This document shows positions 57,201-64,000 of a stretch of 64,000 bases of DNA, one piece after another. How positions within the stretch are numbered: the stretch's first letter is position 1; every line of letters begins with the position of its first letter. The notes below the pieces were generated by a model, which searched no databases, had not been told where the DNA came from, and worked only from the letters and a program-made list of their open reading frames with translations. The position numbers were made by a program, and so were the translations under genes. Source of the DNA: Ananas comosus (taxonomy: Eukaryota > Streptophyta > Magnoliopsida > Poales > Bromeliaceae); NCBI RefSeq assembly GCF_001540865.1, contig NC_033641.1, positions 4,398,073 through 4,462,072 on the forward strand, written 5' to 3'.

Positions 57201-60200
57201 CCGAAAATTTGGGTGTTAGGGCAACCGCACACGATGTATACACTAAAAGTCATAGTCGAAAATAGGCCACAATGGGACTTCGAAAGTGTCGATTTCGACG
57301 TCGGAACTCACCACGACCTTTCTACTGTTTGCTAACACTCAAGACAGCGAGAACCAACTAGCCAAGGAGGCTCGGCAATGATTAAAGGTAGCTGCGATCA
57401 AGGAATTAAGTGTCGCCCGTGCCGCGGTACAAGGGGGGTCTCGGACCCCCTTTCTGTCTCGTGGCATGCACATGCGTGCCGCTCGAGACAAAGCGGCACG
57501 CAGGTGCGTCCCGCCCATTTTTTTTTTTCTTTTTTGGCTTTTTCTGTTTTCTTTTGTTCTTTGGGGGCGTTTTCTTTTGTTCTTTGGGTATCGAGGACCC
57601 ACCCGCCCGCGCCCCCCCCAGCCGGGCCACCTATATTGTCTTTTTTTTATTCACTTTGTTGTCTCTTTTTCAACTTCTTTTTTTGCTTTTTGGCGGATGC
57701 CTTTTTTTTAACTTCTTATTTATTATAGGAGCAAATTTTTAATTGACATTCATTTTTTCTCGCAAAATATTTTGTCAAAATTTGTCGCACCGCGAAGCTT
57801 TTAGTGAATCAGGGGAACAAAAATCGATCTCCTAAACAAATTTTGATAAGATATTTTAAAAATAATAATAAAAAAAATATATGGATGTAATATCGGGAAT
57901 ATGTAACTTTCTCACAATACCAGTAATACTTATATCAACATTATCAAATAAATTTTATATCTGCAGATGAGAATATGCCATATGATCAAGCGCGATAATC
58001 TATGCAGAATTAAGCAATCATTTGTATGTAAAGATGTAAATTTAAATAATTATTGTATTTGTGAATTTTATTTTTGTATTTTAATTTCTATTCTACATCA
58101 GATATAGTTGTACTTTACTTACAAAAAACTTACATGCATGTTAATTGATGAGTATAGTAAGGTATACATAGTAAATATTCATAATTATTTATTTAAATCT
58201 TTCAAAATAATATTATAAGAGTTTATTGGAACAAAAAAACTGAAATACGTTCGTGCCAATGCGTGACTGCCAGTAGAAGGTCATGCGTATCTATCGGCAC
58301 GCAAGCGTGCCTGTGCCGTACCATGCCAGGAACATAATGACACGCCTCCGTGTCACAGCACTTTAAACCTTGGCTGCGATGATGTTTCTGCAAATTTCGA
58401 GTTGAAATCGCGAATTAACAACCAATTCGGGACTAAAGTATCGCAAGCCCTATTCTAGGTCCAAAATGATTTTCGGACTTAGGTCAATAATCCAAGGGCC
58501 GAATATAAGTAACTAAAGTTGCCCAATGCTGCCCGCGATGCATAATTACAAAAATGACCCAATATTTTCAAATAATTATGCTATTACTTTACTATATAAA
58601 TTGGTGTTTAAACTTTTGTGTTTTTGTGAGTTAGAAGTCGACCAATGACACCAAGAGGTGGGCAGAGAAGTTCTGGACATCATGCTTGCGGTTCGGAGTG
58701 TCAACGACAGTGATGACGAAGTTGGAACAACTTTTTTGTCGGAACGAGGTGTCCCCAGGAACGCGCAATCTGCACAAGCTCGCTGCAGTGACTAGGGTTG
58801 TCGCTGAGGTGAGCACGAGTACAGGAAAGGTCGAGAGGATATCGTGCTGCCTTGCCAGAGTGTCGATGGCAGCGGGATGTGGCCGAAAAGGAGAGCTTGG
58901 CCTTGGGTGGCGTAGCCAGGCAACATCGGGGGAAGCATAGGAACAGTAGCCCACATGCGGCCAGGGGGTGGTTGGCGCCAACCGAGGGAGGTCAAGCTCG
59001 ACGAAGAGGACGCCAGGGAGGCGTGGACGACTGGGAGTGGCGGTGGCGGTGGCGGCGGCGGCAGCGAAACCGAATCTACGAGATCTGACTGAGAATGCTC
59101 CTTCTTGAGCTCGGACCAAATCTAGACTAGGGGAGGAGTTTGGGGCGGCAGAGCGGTGCCTGAGGGGGTTAGATCGGGGTGGGTGATGGCGGGGGTGAGG
59201 AGAGAGAAAAGAGAGAGAAAAGCGTTAAAACCCTAGATGCCATATTTAATAGTTTTGTAACAATTGCAATTTCGTTCCTTTGCTTTTTTCTTGTGTAGAA
59301 CTCCCTGGCATGTGTATTTTTCATGGTAGTATCTTCCATTAAAATTTCTTGCAATCTGACACATAAAATATCCCGCTTATAGAAAAAATTCTCATTTTAG
59401 CAGTTGCTCTCGCTTATAGAAAAAATTCTCATTTTAGCAGTTGCGTTCTTCATTTTTCTCTTCAAAATGTGCTTTTATCGTGCGAAATCACAGTAAGGTC
59501 CTTCCCACGACTTACAACATTGCCAGACAAGGATTGAAGTGCCGCCCCGTGCCGTACGGCACGGGTCGGCACGGATGGTACAGGGGGGTCTCGGAGCCCC
59601 CTCCCCCGTGCCGCGGCACGCAGGGCGTGCCGCACGAGACAAAGTGGCATGGCGAAGCGTGCCGTGCCGGAACTGTGCCTTTTTTGGTTTTGCTTTTCTT
59701 TTTGCCTTTTGTTTTTTTTTTCTTTTTGTTTTGTTTTTTAGGGTACCCGAAGGATTCCGGGTACCCCACAGCCACACCCCCCTCCCTCCCCCCCGGCACG
59801 CCAAAGATATTGCAAATCGAAGATCTACTTGTTAGGTAAGTAAAAAAAATTATAATTAATTTTTTTTTTGTTTATCAATATAGGGCAAATATTAATTTAT
59901 ATATTAGATCCATACCGCGGGGGGCTTCGCCCCAAGCCCTCCGCTTCCACCACAGACATCTATTTTTTCTTAATAAATTATTTTATCAAAATTTGTTGCA
60001 TCGCGAAACTTTTGCCGAATTAGGCGTACAAAATCGAATTCAATAAACAAATTTTGAAACACATAAAATATAAAATTTGATTTTTGTGTTAGAAGATTCA
60101 AAAATACTGATAAAATTAAAAGTTAAATTAAATCAATTGATACTTAAATTTATTTAATTTATTTGTCATTATAATTTATCACTTAATTTTTTTGATAGAT

Positions 60201-61917
60201 CTACTGATTTTTTGAAAAAATTAATGAAAAAAATAAATTTTCAAATATTTTTAAAAATTATTTTAAAAATTATTTTTTTGTATTTTACAAAAGAAAGACT
60301 GTAATATGGTCAAAAGAAAAAAGAAAAAAAAAAGATGTCTTTACATTTTAAAAATTCTTATCTGTAAAAATTTTTATTTTGCATCAGACATAGTTGTATT
60401 TTACATACAAAAAAACATACAAGTATATTAATTGATGAGTATAGTAAGCTATACATAACAATATTCATAATTATTTAATTAAATCTTTCAAAATAATATT
60501 ATAAGAGCTTATTGGAACCAAAATAACTGAAATAAGTCGGTGCCAAAGCGTGCCAATAGAAGGTCATGCGTATCCATCGGCACGCGAGCGTATCATGTGT
60601 TCGCATGGAAGCGTGCCAGTGCCGTACCGTGCTGGACAGACAACGGCACGGCCCCATGCCACGGCACGGCCCAATGTCACGGCACTTTAAACCTTGTTGC
60701 CAGACCTCGAAGGTGGCGATTTGTTTCATTGAAAACTATAAAATTGGATAGTAGTCTACCAACATTTCGAAATTTTATTAAAGAAAAACTCGTTTTCTGC
60801 GAAATGTTTTTTCTTTTGGTTACGAATGTTAATAAGGTTGTGAACTTATAATTAAAGGGCCAGCTAATGTTCAAGAATGATATATTTTATGGATATATAG
60901 CCTTTAAGTACAATTTCCTTCTTTTTTGGACTATTTGGTCATGAAAATGTTAAAATGTCTACTTTGTTAGAAATCAGTCAGCCACGTGTTAATAATTTTG
61001 GGAGGAGAACAACAAAACAACGGAGTCAGCCCCAGATATTTGGAGTAACTTACATGGAGTGTAATCTACCGTGCAGCTCTTCAATCTACCATTGAGCTCT
61101 TTAATCAAGATGGAAAAACTTTGTTAAACGGAGCTTGATTGTGCATGAATAAAAGTTTCAGAGTACTTGTGTTTTTTAAAAATGTAGTTTTCAAGAAAAA
61201 GAAACTCCTGACTTTGTTCTTCCTTTTCTTTTTTCTACTCATTTTAAGATACAATTTCAAATGAAACTTTGTATTCTTGCTGCAATATGCAAGCGAACTT
61301 ATCTCAGATAGTCATTTGCGAATCCATCAATCCATGAAGTAATGGGCCATTTGATTTTTTTTTTTTTTTCCAGAGAATTGAATGGTAATTTCGTTCTATT
61401 TGAATATTGCATGCAATATTGTCAATTCAGATAATTGAATTTCATGCAATCGTTAAGTTGTTGGTTCATTAATGCCACATTCTGAGAATTAGAGTTTTTC
61501 TAGTTAAAGTTTGTACGAATTTTAATGATTGGAGGTCTTCAAGTTTACTTCCTATTATCTGTCTTTTTCACCACTTTACTGAGGGTCTTAAATTTTGTAA
61601 AGTTATCAATCAAAAAGGTAAGTTGTTGTACTTAAGTGCTGTAAGTTTTATGTTTCTGTTTCCCTTTCTGTTAGTTTTTATTTTTTTAACTTGTTATTGG
61701 CAAACCTTTACTGCACACAATGGGGATATAATCATTGATATACTTTTCTATCTGTTATTGCACATTAACAGTATATTATTATATGAAAATTTTCTTATCA
61801 TGTTTCTGTAGTAACTGAAATATTAACACTCAGATCCCTGCTGCCATGGATTTTCTTCTGGCTGAGTTCCACAAAGTTTGCATATACACAGTCCCAAAGT
61901 ACCTGCATCCATTAGAT
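34880..61917 (+). CDS. GLE1: GLE1, mRNA export factor / nucleoporin (partial, C-terminus beyond window)
   Basis: Eleven coding exons join in matching phase to 480 codons without a stop: 34880-34881, 35002-35172, 35253-35414, 37478-37601, 39174-39322, 40464-40635, 42363-42594, 43414-43508, 48690-48760, 52028-52109, 55088-55183 and 61834-61917 (the first of these twelve blocks is just AT of the start codon). The protein starts MGFVELELPC, resembling plant GLE1 starts. It has an acidic segment (about 90-135), a long charged coiled coil (about 153-337) and the start of the conserved GLE1 domain (from about 370, with MDFLLAEFHKVCIYTVPKY). In other eukaryotes GLE1 sits on the cytoplasmic side of the nuclear pore and, with inositol hexakisphosphate, activates the RNA helicase Dbp5/LOS4 for mRNA release. 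The remaining domain should lie to the right of 64000. All introns are GT-AG. I recognised the family from memory; no search was run. Confidence 0.92.
35002..35172 (+). CDS. GLE1: GLE1 exon 2
   Basis: The acceptor TTTTCTTGCAG ends at 35001. The exon encodes residues 1-57, including ADPDPHWTLDALLSELNSIE, the conserved N-terminal block of plant GLE1. Donor GTAGCG at 35173. Phase 2 at exit (CG|G, arginine). Confidence 0.88.
35253..35414 (+). CDS. GLE1: GLE1 exon 3
   Basis: The acceptor AACTTTGTCAG ends at 35252. The exon encodes residues 58-111 with NNKPFVMCVTDDDVGD and an acidic run. Donor GTGCTT at 35415. Exit phase 2 (AG|T, serine) fits exon 4. Confidence 0.88.
35415..37477 (+). other. GLE1 intron 3 (2.06 kb), no insert recognised
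   Basis: AT-rich intronic sequence. A short (GAT)n run lies at 36549-36569 and a GAAAATATCTCTTGTCACTTTTCG-type duplication near 36700-36745. No transposon ends or exons were found. Confidence 0.5.
37478..37601 (+). CDS. GLE1: GLE1 exon 4
   Basis: The acceptor TGATTTCAG ends at 37477. The exon encodes FEESDDELLNEDF and the conserved VEEGVLFELESEHQLNVK, residues 112-153. Donor GTGCGT at 37602. Exit phase 0. Confidence 0.9.
37768..37768. other. Single ambiguous base N at start of a TA run
   Basis: One N precedes the TA microsatellite that flanks the nested MITE. It probably marks an unresolved microsatellite length. Confidence 0.9.
37782..38052. mobile_element. 271-bp MITE nested in the hAT element, inserted in (TA)n
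   Basis: Terminal inverted repeats exceed 90 bases: GTAGGGCTACTGTGCTATTA at the left pairs with TAATAGCACAATAGCCCTAC at the right, continuing through TTAACTGCCC/GGACGGTTAA. TA repeats lie on both sides, the habit of MITEs that insert into TA microsatellites. The arms would fold into one long hairpin. Confidence 0.88.
38276..39173 (+). other. GLE1 intron 4, remaining part
   Basis: AT-rich intron sequence with no further repeat ends recognised. An open stretch at 38878-39123 has no splice or protein support. Confidence 0.5.
39174..39322 (+). CDS. GLE1: GLE1 exon 5
   Basis: The acceptor GAATATCAG ends at 39173. The exon encodes EQVRNKIAALEVYHNNEIER and REMDGKLDKHYQRK, residues 154-202, opening the coiled-coil region. 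Donor GTATGC at 39323. Exit phase 2 (AT|T). Confidence 0.92.
39323..40463 (+). other. GLE1 intron 5 (1.14 kb)
   Basis: AT-rich; nothing beyond a partial repeat of AGTCTGAGACAATT (about 40373 and 40424). Confidence 0.5.
40464..40635 (+). CDS. GLE1: GLE1 exon 6
   Basis: The acceptor TTCATTGTAG ends at 40463. The exon encodes HLSAVQRDHEQRSQIVERR and a Lys/Glu-rich coiled coil, residues 203-260. Donor GTTAGT at 40636. The sequence remains open into the intron for about 290 bases by chance. Confidence 0.92.
40636..42362 (+). other. GLE1 intron 6 (1.73 kb) with one Mutator-like insertion
   Basis: Apart from the element at 41459-42013, the sequence is AT-rich without recognised features. Confidence 0.5.
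41459..42013. mobile_element. 555-bp Mutator-like MITE with GGTGAAT..ATTCACC motifs
   Basis: The terminal arms (left TAACCCTTAAAAAATTT, right the inverse of it; both then AAAATTTTATTTGG/CAAATAAAATTTT) form a long inverted repeat. TTTGTAGTCA before and TTTGTAGCCA after form a 9-10 base target duplication with one mismatch, as expected for Mutator-like elements. The inside carries GGTGAATCG..ACCACTTTC and GGTAAATGATTCACC palindromes resembling those of the element at 30912-33285. Confidence 0.75.
42363..42594 (+). CDS. GLE1: GLE1 exon 7
   Basis: The acceptor TTCTAAAGCAG ends at 42362. The exon encodes AREKSAKLAEEARMAALEAA and an Ala/Glu/Lys-rich coiled coil, residues 261-337. Donor GTAAGT at 42595. 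Exit phase 1 (G|GC, glycine). Confidence 0.9.
43414..43508 (+). CDS. GLE1: GLE1 exon 8
   Basis: The acceptor TGTGTGGCAG ends at 43413. The exon encodes IKVFAANAALDAEKKRLTL, residues 338-369, the linker before the GLE1 domain. Donor GTTTCT at 43509 is weaker than the others but the phase fits (0). Confidence 0.88.
43970..44012. mobile_element. End fragment of the GTAGGGCTA..TAGCCCTAC MITE family
   Basis: GCTTAGGAGCACAG..CCTAATAGCACACAAGACCTACTC resembles the right arm of the MITE at 37782-38052 and abuts a TATATACACACA microsatellite. The other arm is missing. Confidence 0.55.
44055..44290. mobile_element. 236-bp MITE in a TA/CT microsatellite
   Basis: The left arm starts GGGTCCTGCTATGG and contains GTGAATAGTGC, AGACTTTTTAGCC and GATCAAATACTGTT. 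The right arm carries the inverse of each: GAATAGTATTTGATC, GGCTAAAAAGTT, GCACTATTCATG, CGGACTC. The arms are about 85 bases. The left flank is a TA/CA microsatellite. Confidence 0.75.
44335..48431. mobile_element. 4.1-kb element with about 340-base terminal inverted repeats
   Basis: The left arm (GAGTGGGG.., ATAGCCCTTGTGCTTCTGAA, CATAAAATAGTGCTTTACTG, TCTCTAGAGG) returns inverted at 48100-48431 (CACTATTAGA-type end, GGAGCACAACGACTGCTG, TAGTAAAGCCCCAC). The pairing continues inward to protein-like text: plus-strand PLSPVFISPREVG at 44600 equals minus-strand PPSLVFISHHKVG near 48150. It is flanked by TA microsatellite. No transposase was seen. Confidence 0.75.
45050..48100. other. Interior of the 4.1-kb TIR element
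   Basis: No long frame. Minus strand near 45290-45380 reads KWRKYLQDAKWQALVYYFENGEE, which looks like a captured or ancient coding fragment. 46480-47800 has the style of an inverted plant LTR (TATAAATACATGTCATATGG on the minus strand near 46545) but I could not pair it with a second LTR. Confidence 0.3.
48690..48760 (+). CDS. GLE1: GLE1 exon 9
   Basis: The acceptor TTTTTGTGCAG ends at 48689. The exon encodes DFGKIERQIAKSISKLLPTV, residues 370-392, the start of the conserved C-terminal domain. Donor GTGAGT at 48761. Exit phase 2 (AT|C). Confidence 0.9.
49431..50015. mobile_element. 585-bp hAT-type element with GCGGCCGCTATA motifs
   Basis: Termini CAGTGTTTTAAATAG and CTATTTACAACCTTG. The flanking 8-mers GAGAGTGG (49423-49430) and GATAGTGG (50016-50023) differ by one base. 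The subterminal regions are crowded with CGCTAT/ATAGCG motifs in both orientations. It contains the 20-bp tandem array at 49861-49940. Confidence 0.75.
49861..49940 (+). repeat. Four 20-bp tandem repeats TGGGTTCATAGCGCCCGCTA
   Basis: Three identical units and one with a single change (GCGCTCGCTA), plus a partial unit before. Each contains CATAGCG and CGCTATG, so the array is also a run of inverted ATAGCG motifs, the likely transposase-type subterminal signal. Confidence 0.9.
50105..50555. mobile_element. 451-bp Mutator-like MITE
   Basis: Inverted termini GGGAAAACTTTAAATACCCC and GGGTTTTTGAAGTTTTCCC, with a perfect 9-base target duplication TTAAATTAT (50096-50104 and 50556-50564). Internal copies of TTTAGTACCCTGTGGTTT/AAACCACAGGGTACTAAA extend the hairpin. 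This is a widespread plant MITE type. Confidence 0.92.
51578..51910. mobile_element. 333-bp hAT-type element, CAAGG family copy 1
   Basis: Termini CAGGGATTTAAGTGC and GCACTTAAATCCTTG; perfect 8-base duplication CTCTTGCC (51570-51577, 51911-51918). Rich in GGCACG/CGTGCC subterminal repeats. Confidence 0.92.
52028..52109 (+). CDS. GLE1: GLE1 exon 10
   Basis: The acceptor TTTACATACAG ends at 52027. The exon encodes TRAQELINYINAPECPRPIS, residues 393-420. Donor GTATGT at 52110. Exit phase 0. The donor sits at the start of a 31-bp tandem repeat. Confidence 0.92.
52111..52204 (+). repeat. Three 31-bp tandem repeats next to the exon 10 donor
   Basis: The unit TGTAATCTCTTATATATATG plus GCTATCACTTA repeats from 52113, 52144 and 52175. 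The first unit overlaps the splice donor (GTATGTAATC), so later units carry donor-like ATGTAATC without the GT exon context. Confidence 0.85.
52636..53002. mobile_element. hAT-type element, CAAGG family copy 2 (about 365 bp)
   Basis: Left terminus CAAGGATTTAAGTGCCC; right terminus GGCATTTAAATCCTTG followed by six extra bases (GCCGGG). Perfect 8-base duplication GCCCTATA (52628-52635, 53003-53010). Colinear with copy 1 across the middle (TTTAAATTAGTAAGTAATTT, CAATAAAGTTCAAAAG). Confidence 0.9.
53011..55087 (+). other. GLE1 intron 10, remaining 2.1 kb
   Basis: AT-rich intron sequence. I found no paired transposon ends, exon or RNA gene. Confidence 0.5.
55088..55183 (+). CDS. GLE1: GLE1 exon 11
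   Basis: The acceptor TTGATATGCAG ends at 55087. The exon encodes VVSLCRDRN and FACGYVILRITSQ, residues 421-452, within the conserved C-terminal domain. Donor GTGCTT at 55184. Exit phase 0. Confidence 0.92.
55889..56008 (+). repeat. Local repeats of AGCTACATGGAAATACTAAG
   Basis: Three copies of AGCTACATGGAAATACTAAG (55903, 55936 and 55982), two of them within CTCCAAGGTGAAGCTACATG, with extra ACTAAGAAAT units between. A simple recent slippage or duplication array inside the LTR remnant. Confidence 0.8.
57399..58372. mobile_element. 974-bp hAT-type element, CAAGG family copy 3
   Basis: Termini CAAGGAATTAAGTGTCG and CAGCACTTTAAACCTTG; perfect 8-base duplication GCTGCGAT (57391-57398, 58373-58380). 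GC-rich ends with GTGCCGC/GGCACG repeats flank a T-rich (57517-57730) and an AT-rich middle. No transposase frame. Confidence 0.92.
58631..59230 (-). other. GC-rich block with a 162-residue minus-strand frame
   Basis: On the minus strand AAACCCTAG..CTCTCTC..-type leader sequence (59180-59240) precedes a frame from 59119 to 58631. It is Ala/Pro/Arg-rich with no domain I recognise. A GGTGGCGGTGGC simple run encodes part of it. It could be a captured gene end or LTR leader; I do not support it as a gene. Confidence 0.25.
59374..59444 (+). repeat. Tandem duplication, 37-bp unit
   Basis: CGCTTATAGAAAAAATTCTC..TTTTAGCAGTTGC occurs at 59374-59410 and again from 59411. The copies are identical over the shared 34 bases. 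Confidence 0.88.
59528..60696. mobile_element. 1169-bp hAT-type element, CAAGG family copy 4
   Basis: Termini CAAGGATTGAAGTGCCG and CGGCACTTTAAACCTTG; perfect 8-base duplication TTGCCAGA (59520-59527, 60697-60704). It is clearly the sister of copy 3: both share GGGGGGTCTCGGA..CCCC, GACAAAG, the T-rich run and AATATTATAAGAG..TTATTGGAAC. Confidence 0.93.
60705..61833 (+). other. GLE1 intron 11, right part
   Basis: AT-rich; poly-T at 61357-61369; no repeat ends or genes recognised. Confidence 0.5.
61834..61917 (+). CDS. GLE1: GLE1 exon 12
   Basis: The acceptor TTAACACTCAG ends at 61833. The exon encodes MDFLLAEFHKVCIYTVPKYL, residues 453-480, one of the best conserved GLE1 segments. Donor GTAAGT at 61918. 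Exit phase 0. Confidence 0.94.
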
Positions 61918-64000
61918 GTAAGTTAATGAGATATTTACACCCTAATTCTAATTGCAATGTATTCATTTCTGTGATTTATACTAATCGTACCTCTCTTAAA
62001 TCTATTGTCCTGATTCTCTACCTTTTTCAGAAGGTTTCCCTAAATTGGAAAGTACATGTCTAATTATCTTATTGTTTGTTTCTCCTCTCTGTTAGCTGCC
62101 TTAATAAGCAAATAGTTTTTGTATTTGATTTAAAGGGGGGATCATAACCGAATTGATTTTTATAACACTTGTTTCACATCTTAGCCTTTCTTCAAGTACT
62201 CTGTCCTAATGTATCTTGGGGAACTGCAAGTTTAATCCCTAGACGGTTGGTGTAACTCATTATATCACCATTGTTCCTTTATCTTAGTATGTCTGTTCGG
62301 TTTTAGTATGGGCATTTTCGTGCTAAAAACACTTTATTAGTGTTTAGTTGAATCTTTTGGTCGAGGACATTTGGAGACTTTTGGGTATCTGACCTGTGTG
62401 AAGAATTATTATATAAGCCCTCAAGTAGGATAGATGAGGTAGTACACACATGTGATGATGTGTTGTAAGGCTGCATTGTTGGTAAGGTGTTTATCTACAT
62501 TAATATATCAATTATTAAATAAATTTGAACTGTACTAGGAACTCAATGTAGCCCTCGAAAGGAGGAGGTGGGGATGCTGCAGAAAATGTGCTTTAGGAGA
62601 GAGAAGAAAATAAACAAACAATGAGTAAGAGAAAGTGCAGCCAATCCGGGTGTCAGTAGAGAAAGAGTGGTAGGGAAATAGTGATCAATTCAAACTCCAA
62701 TATTTTCCATCAATGTGATGATCTTTTTACATGACTTTTCTTATTAATAGACCACTAATGCAACCAAAATAACCAACCATAATAATCTTAGCAATTGCAA
62801 GTCATTTTTAGATTTGGCTCTATCTTAGCTACTGAAACAAAAAGATCTATGACAAATTTATCCAAGGCCAACTGACCATAATGGCCTTATCAACTATTTA
62901 CTATCAAACATTTTGTATCCACAAAAAAAAAAAAAAAGAAAAAAGAAAAAACTGAATCAATCACAAAAAAAGAAAAAAAAAATCTTGCCTGAATTAATTC
63001 ACAAAATCCAACAAATAAAACTAATCTAGTTCCCTAACATGACTCAAATTAAAACTTGAACAAAGACTTAAGCTAACCCAATCCCAGCTTTTATCATTCA
63101 CTTATATGTGACCAGTCTTATCCTTGTTATCTCATGATGTCCATCTTCAGAATTGATTGCTGGTGCCTTAATGATCTAATCGTGAATGCTTATATCTAAG
63201 TTGCCCATGAACTGATTTATACCACCTCATGATGATTGTTGTTGTAGTCCAATCATAAGGTTCCACGCATCTGTCTAGGTGTGGCCGGAAAAAAAATGAT
63301 CTTAGCAAGTGTGTGTCATGTTTGCAGTGATTATCTGGTCATGTTGGTTACTTGGAGCTACCATTTGGTTCGTCATGATAAGGATGAGGGTGTCTAAGGG
63401 TAGATTAAGAAAGAAGGATAAGGTCAGTAGGGGACAAAGGATGAAATTAGTAGAAGAATGTTACTCTCTTCCGTAGGAGGTTTTGCTAGCACTGATCACA
63501 TTGATGTAGTGTATAAGGGAGAAAGTCAGGGCTACTGAAGAGAATTATATGTAAGAGACAAAAGAAAAATAAGAAATAAGGAAGAGAGAGAATGAAGGCA
63601 GCCAAACCAGCTGTGAAGTGAGATAAGAGAAGGAAAGGGAGAAAGTAAGGATCAAGCTAAACTCTAGAAAATTTATTTTATGTCATAAATTTTACAAATG
63701 AAGCTTATTATAGGCTGGCAACCGTTTCTAAAATAACTGACCATTATAACCTCATGGATTAATGACCAATTAAAGATTTAACAGTGTCTCAGCTACGCAA
63801 GCTAAATATAGCAAACTAATCCAAAACCAATCCCATGTACTTCCTCATCCTAATGCTTTTCATTTTTGATTATTCAGATATGCTCCTAATAATCTTTTAT
63901 ACTCTCAAGTATTTGTTAATTACAATGTCCTTTTTGAAATTATCCATTTGATATGATTGGACGCAAAGCGCTAATGGAGTTTAGAAATTAGAAGTCTCTT
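61918..64000 (+). other. GLE1 intron 12, open to the window edge
   Basis: I looked for the expected next coding block of the GLE1 C-terminal domain and did not find it, so the intron exceeds 2 kb and the last exons lie to the right. A-rich runs at 62923-62981. No transposon ends recognised. Confidence 0.55.

Larger units (their letters stand above)
55530..58630 (-). mobile_element. Probable inverted gypsy LTR remnant, split by a hAT element
   Basis: Starts TGAGTCACGCCCTAAGG, like the TGTCACGCCC end of the LTRs further left. It has similar style inside: short TA/CA-rich stretches, GTGAGAAACATGTACACATGT, CCTAGTGGGTACC, CGTAACACGACC, and ACCGGTTCC..CCGAAACCGG near 57080-57110. The far end after 58373 is uncertain. 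No pol and no partner LTR in view, so perhaps a solo LTR. Confidence 0.45.
55184..61833 (+). other. GLE1 intron 11 (6.65 kb), mostly transposon
   Basis: Contains an LTR-like remnant (55530-58630) with a hAT element inside it, a GC-rich block (58631-59230), and another hAT element (59528-60696). 60705-61833 is plain AT-rich intron. Confidence 0.65.

Noticed and set aside
57339..57742. Overlapping frames on both strands with F- or K-rich stretches
   Set aside because: They lie in the T-rich middle of a non-autonomous hAT element; low complexity, no conservation.
58631..59119. 162-residue minus-strand gene
   Set aside because: Ala/Pro/Arg composition, simple GGTGGC repeats and no domain or splice context; kept only as a note.
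59441..59839. Frames around 59.5-59.8 kb
   Set aside because: They cover the GC-rich end of hAT copy 4 and its poly-T stretch and are artefacts of composition.
61918..64000. Next GLE1 exon in the right-hand 2 kb
   Set aside because: No block resembling the expected continuation of the C-terminal domain, with splice sites in phase 0, was found.
1..64000. tRNA, rRNA or snoRNA genes
   Set aside because: No cloverleaf with A/B boxes or conserved rRNA segments was noticed; the only tRNA-related match is the retrotransposon primer site at 26241-26255.

Overview
This window is nuclear plant DNA, most likely from a monocot. The evidence is dense nested Ty3/gypsy chromovirus retrotransposons (Tekay/Del type), hAT and Mutator-like MITEs with intact target-site duplications, and a split gene with plant-type GT-AG introns that I recognise as the mRNA-export nucleoporin GLE1. 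The repeat style made me think of a bromeliad such as pineapple, but that is only an impression. No prokaryotic, organellar or autonomous viral features were seen.

Layout. 1-28,190 is a pile of gypsy elements of one superfamily. Element 1 (+ strand gag-pol, about 1,663-6,474) has in-frame stops and two frameshifts. An LTR in inverted orientation lies on its left, and a run of three partial LTRs (families A, D and B) on its right. Element 2 (- strand, 9,881-14,563) keeps its 3' LTR and the downstream half of pol. It is interrupted at 14,564 by a family C LTR. An inverted LTR D fragment and a + strand pol fragment follow (15,390-18,070). Element 3 (- strand, 18,071-28,190) has both LTRs, a recognisable tRNA-Met-type primer-binding site and a full but badly corrupted internal region. 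From about 13.3 to 28.2 kb small indels are very frequent and there are impossible-looking poly-G and poly-A runs, so this zone looks like uncorrected long-read consensus. A 100-base N gap ends it.

28.3-34.6 kb is intergenic. It holds a GC-rich promoter-like patch, a possible small two-exon gene on the minus strand, a TRIM-like LTR fragment, and a 2.4-kb terminal-inverted-repeat element. That element carries sixteen copies of a palindrome of the form ACACGGTGAAC..GTTCACCGTGT plus a second hairpin array. A stray LTR end cut by a single N lies inside it.

34.7 kb to the right edge is the GLE1 gene on the plus strand. I place twelve exons (one mostly 5' UTR, eleven coding). They join in frame into 480 codons with no internal stop, and the gene runs off the window before its C-terminal end. 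The initiator ATG is itself split by the first intron (AT | G). The introns are inflated by a nested hAT/MITE pair, two Mutator-like MITEs, a 4.1-kb long-TIR element, five further hAT-type elements (four of one family) and an LTR-like remnant. Most of these have target-site duplications that can be read directly.

How the parts relate. The only gene with clear cellular function is GLE1, a nuclear-pore cytoplasmic-side protein that in other eukaryotes activates the DEAD-box helicase Dbp5/LOS4 together with inositol hexakisphosphate. Everything else is transposon material. The most unusual material consists of palindrome clusters inside several unrelated repeat families, LTR junctions that repeatedly begin exactly at an LTR terminus, and the intron-split start codon.
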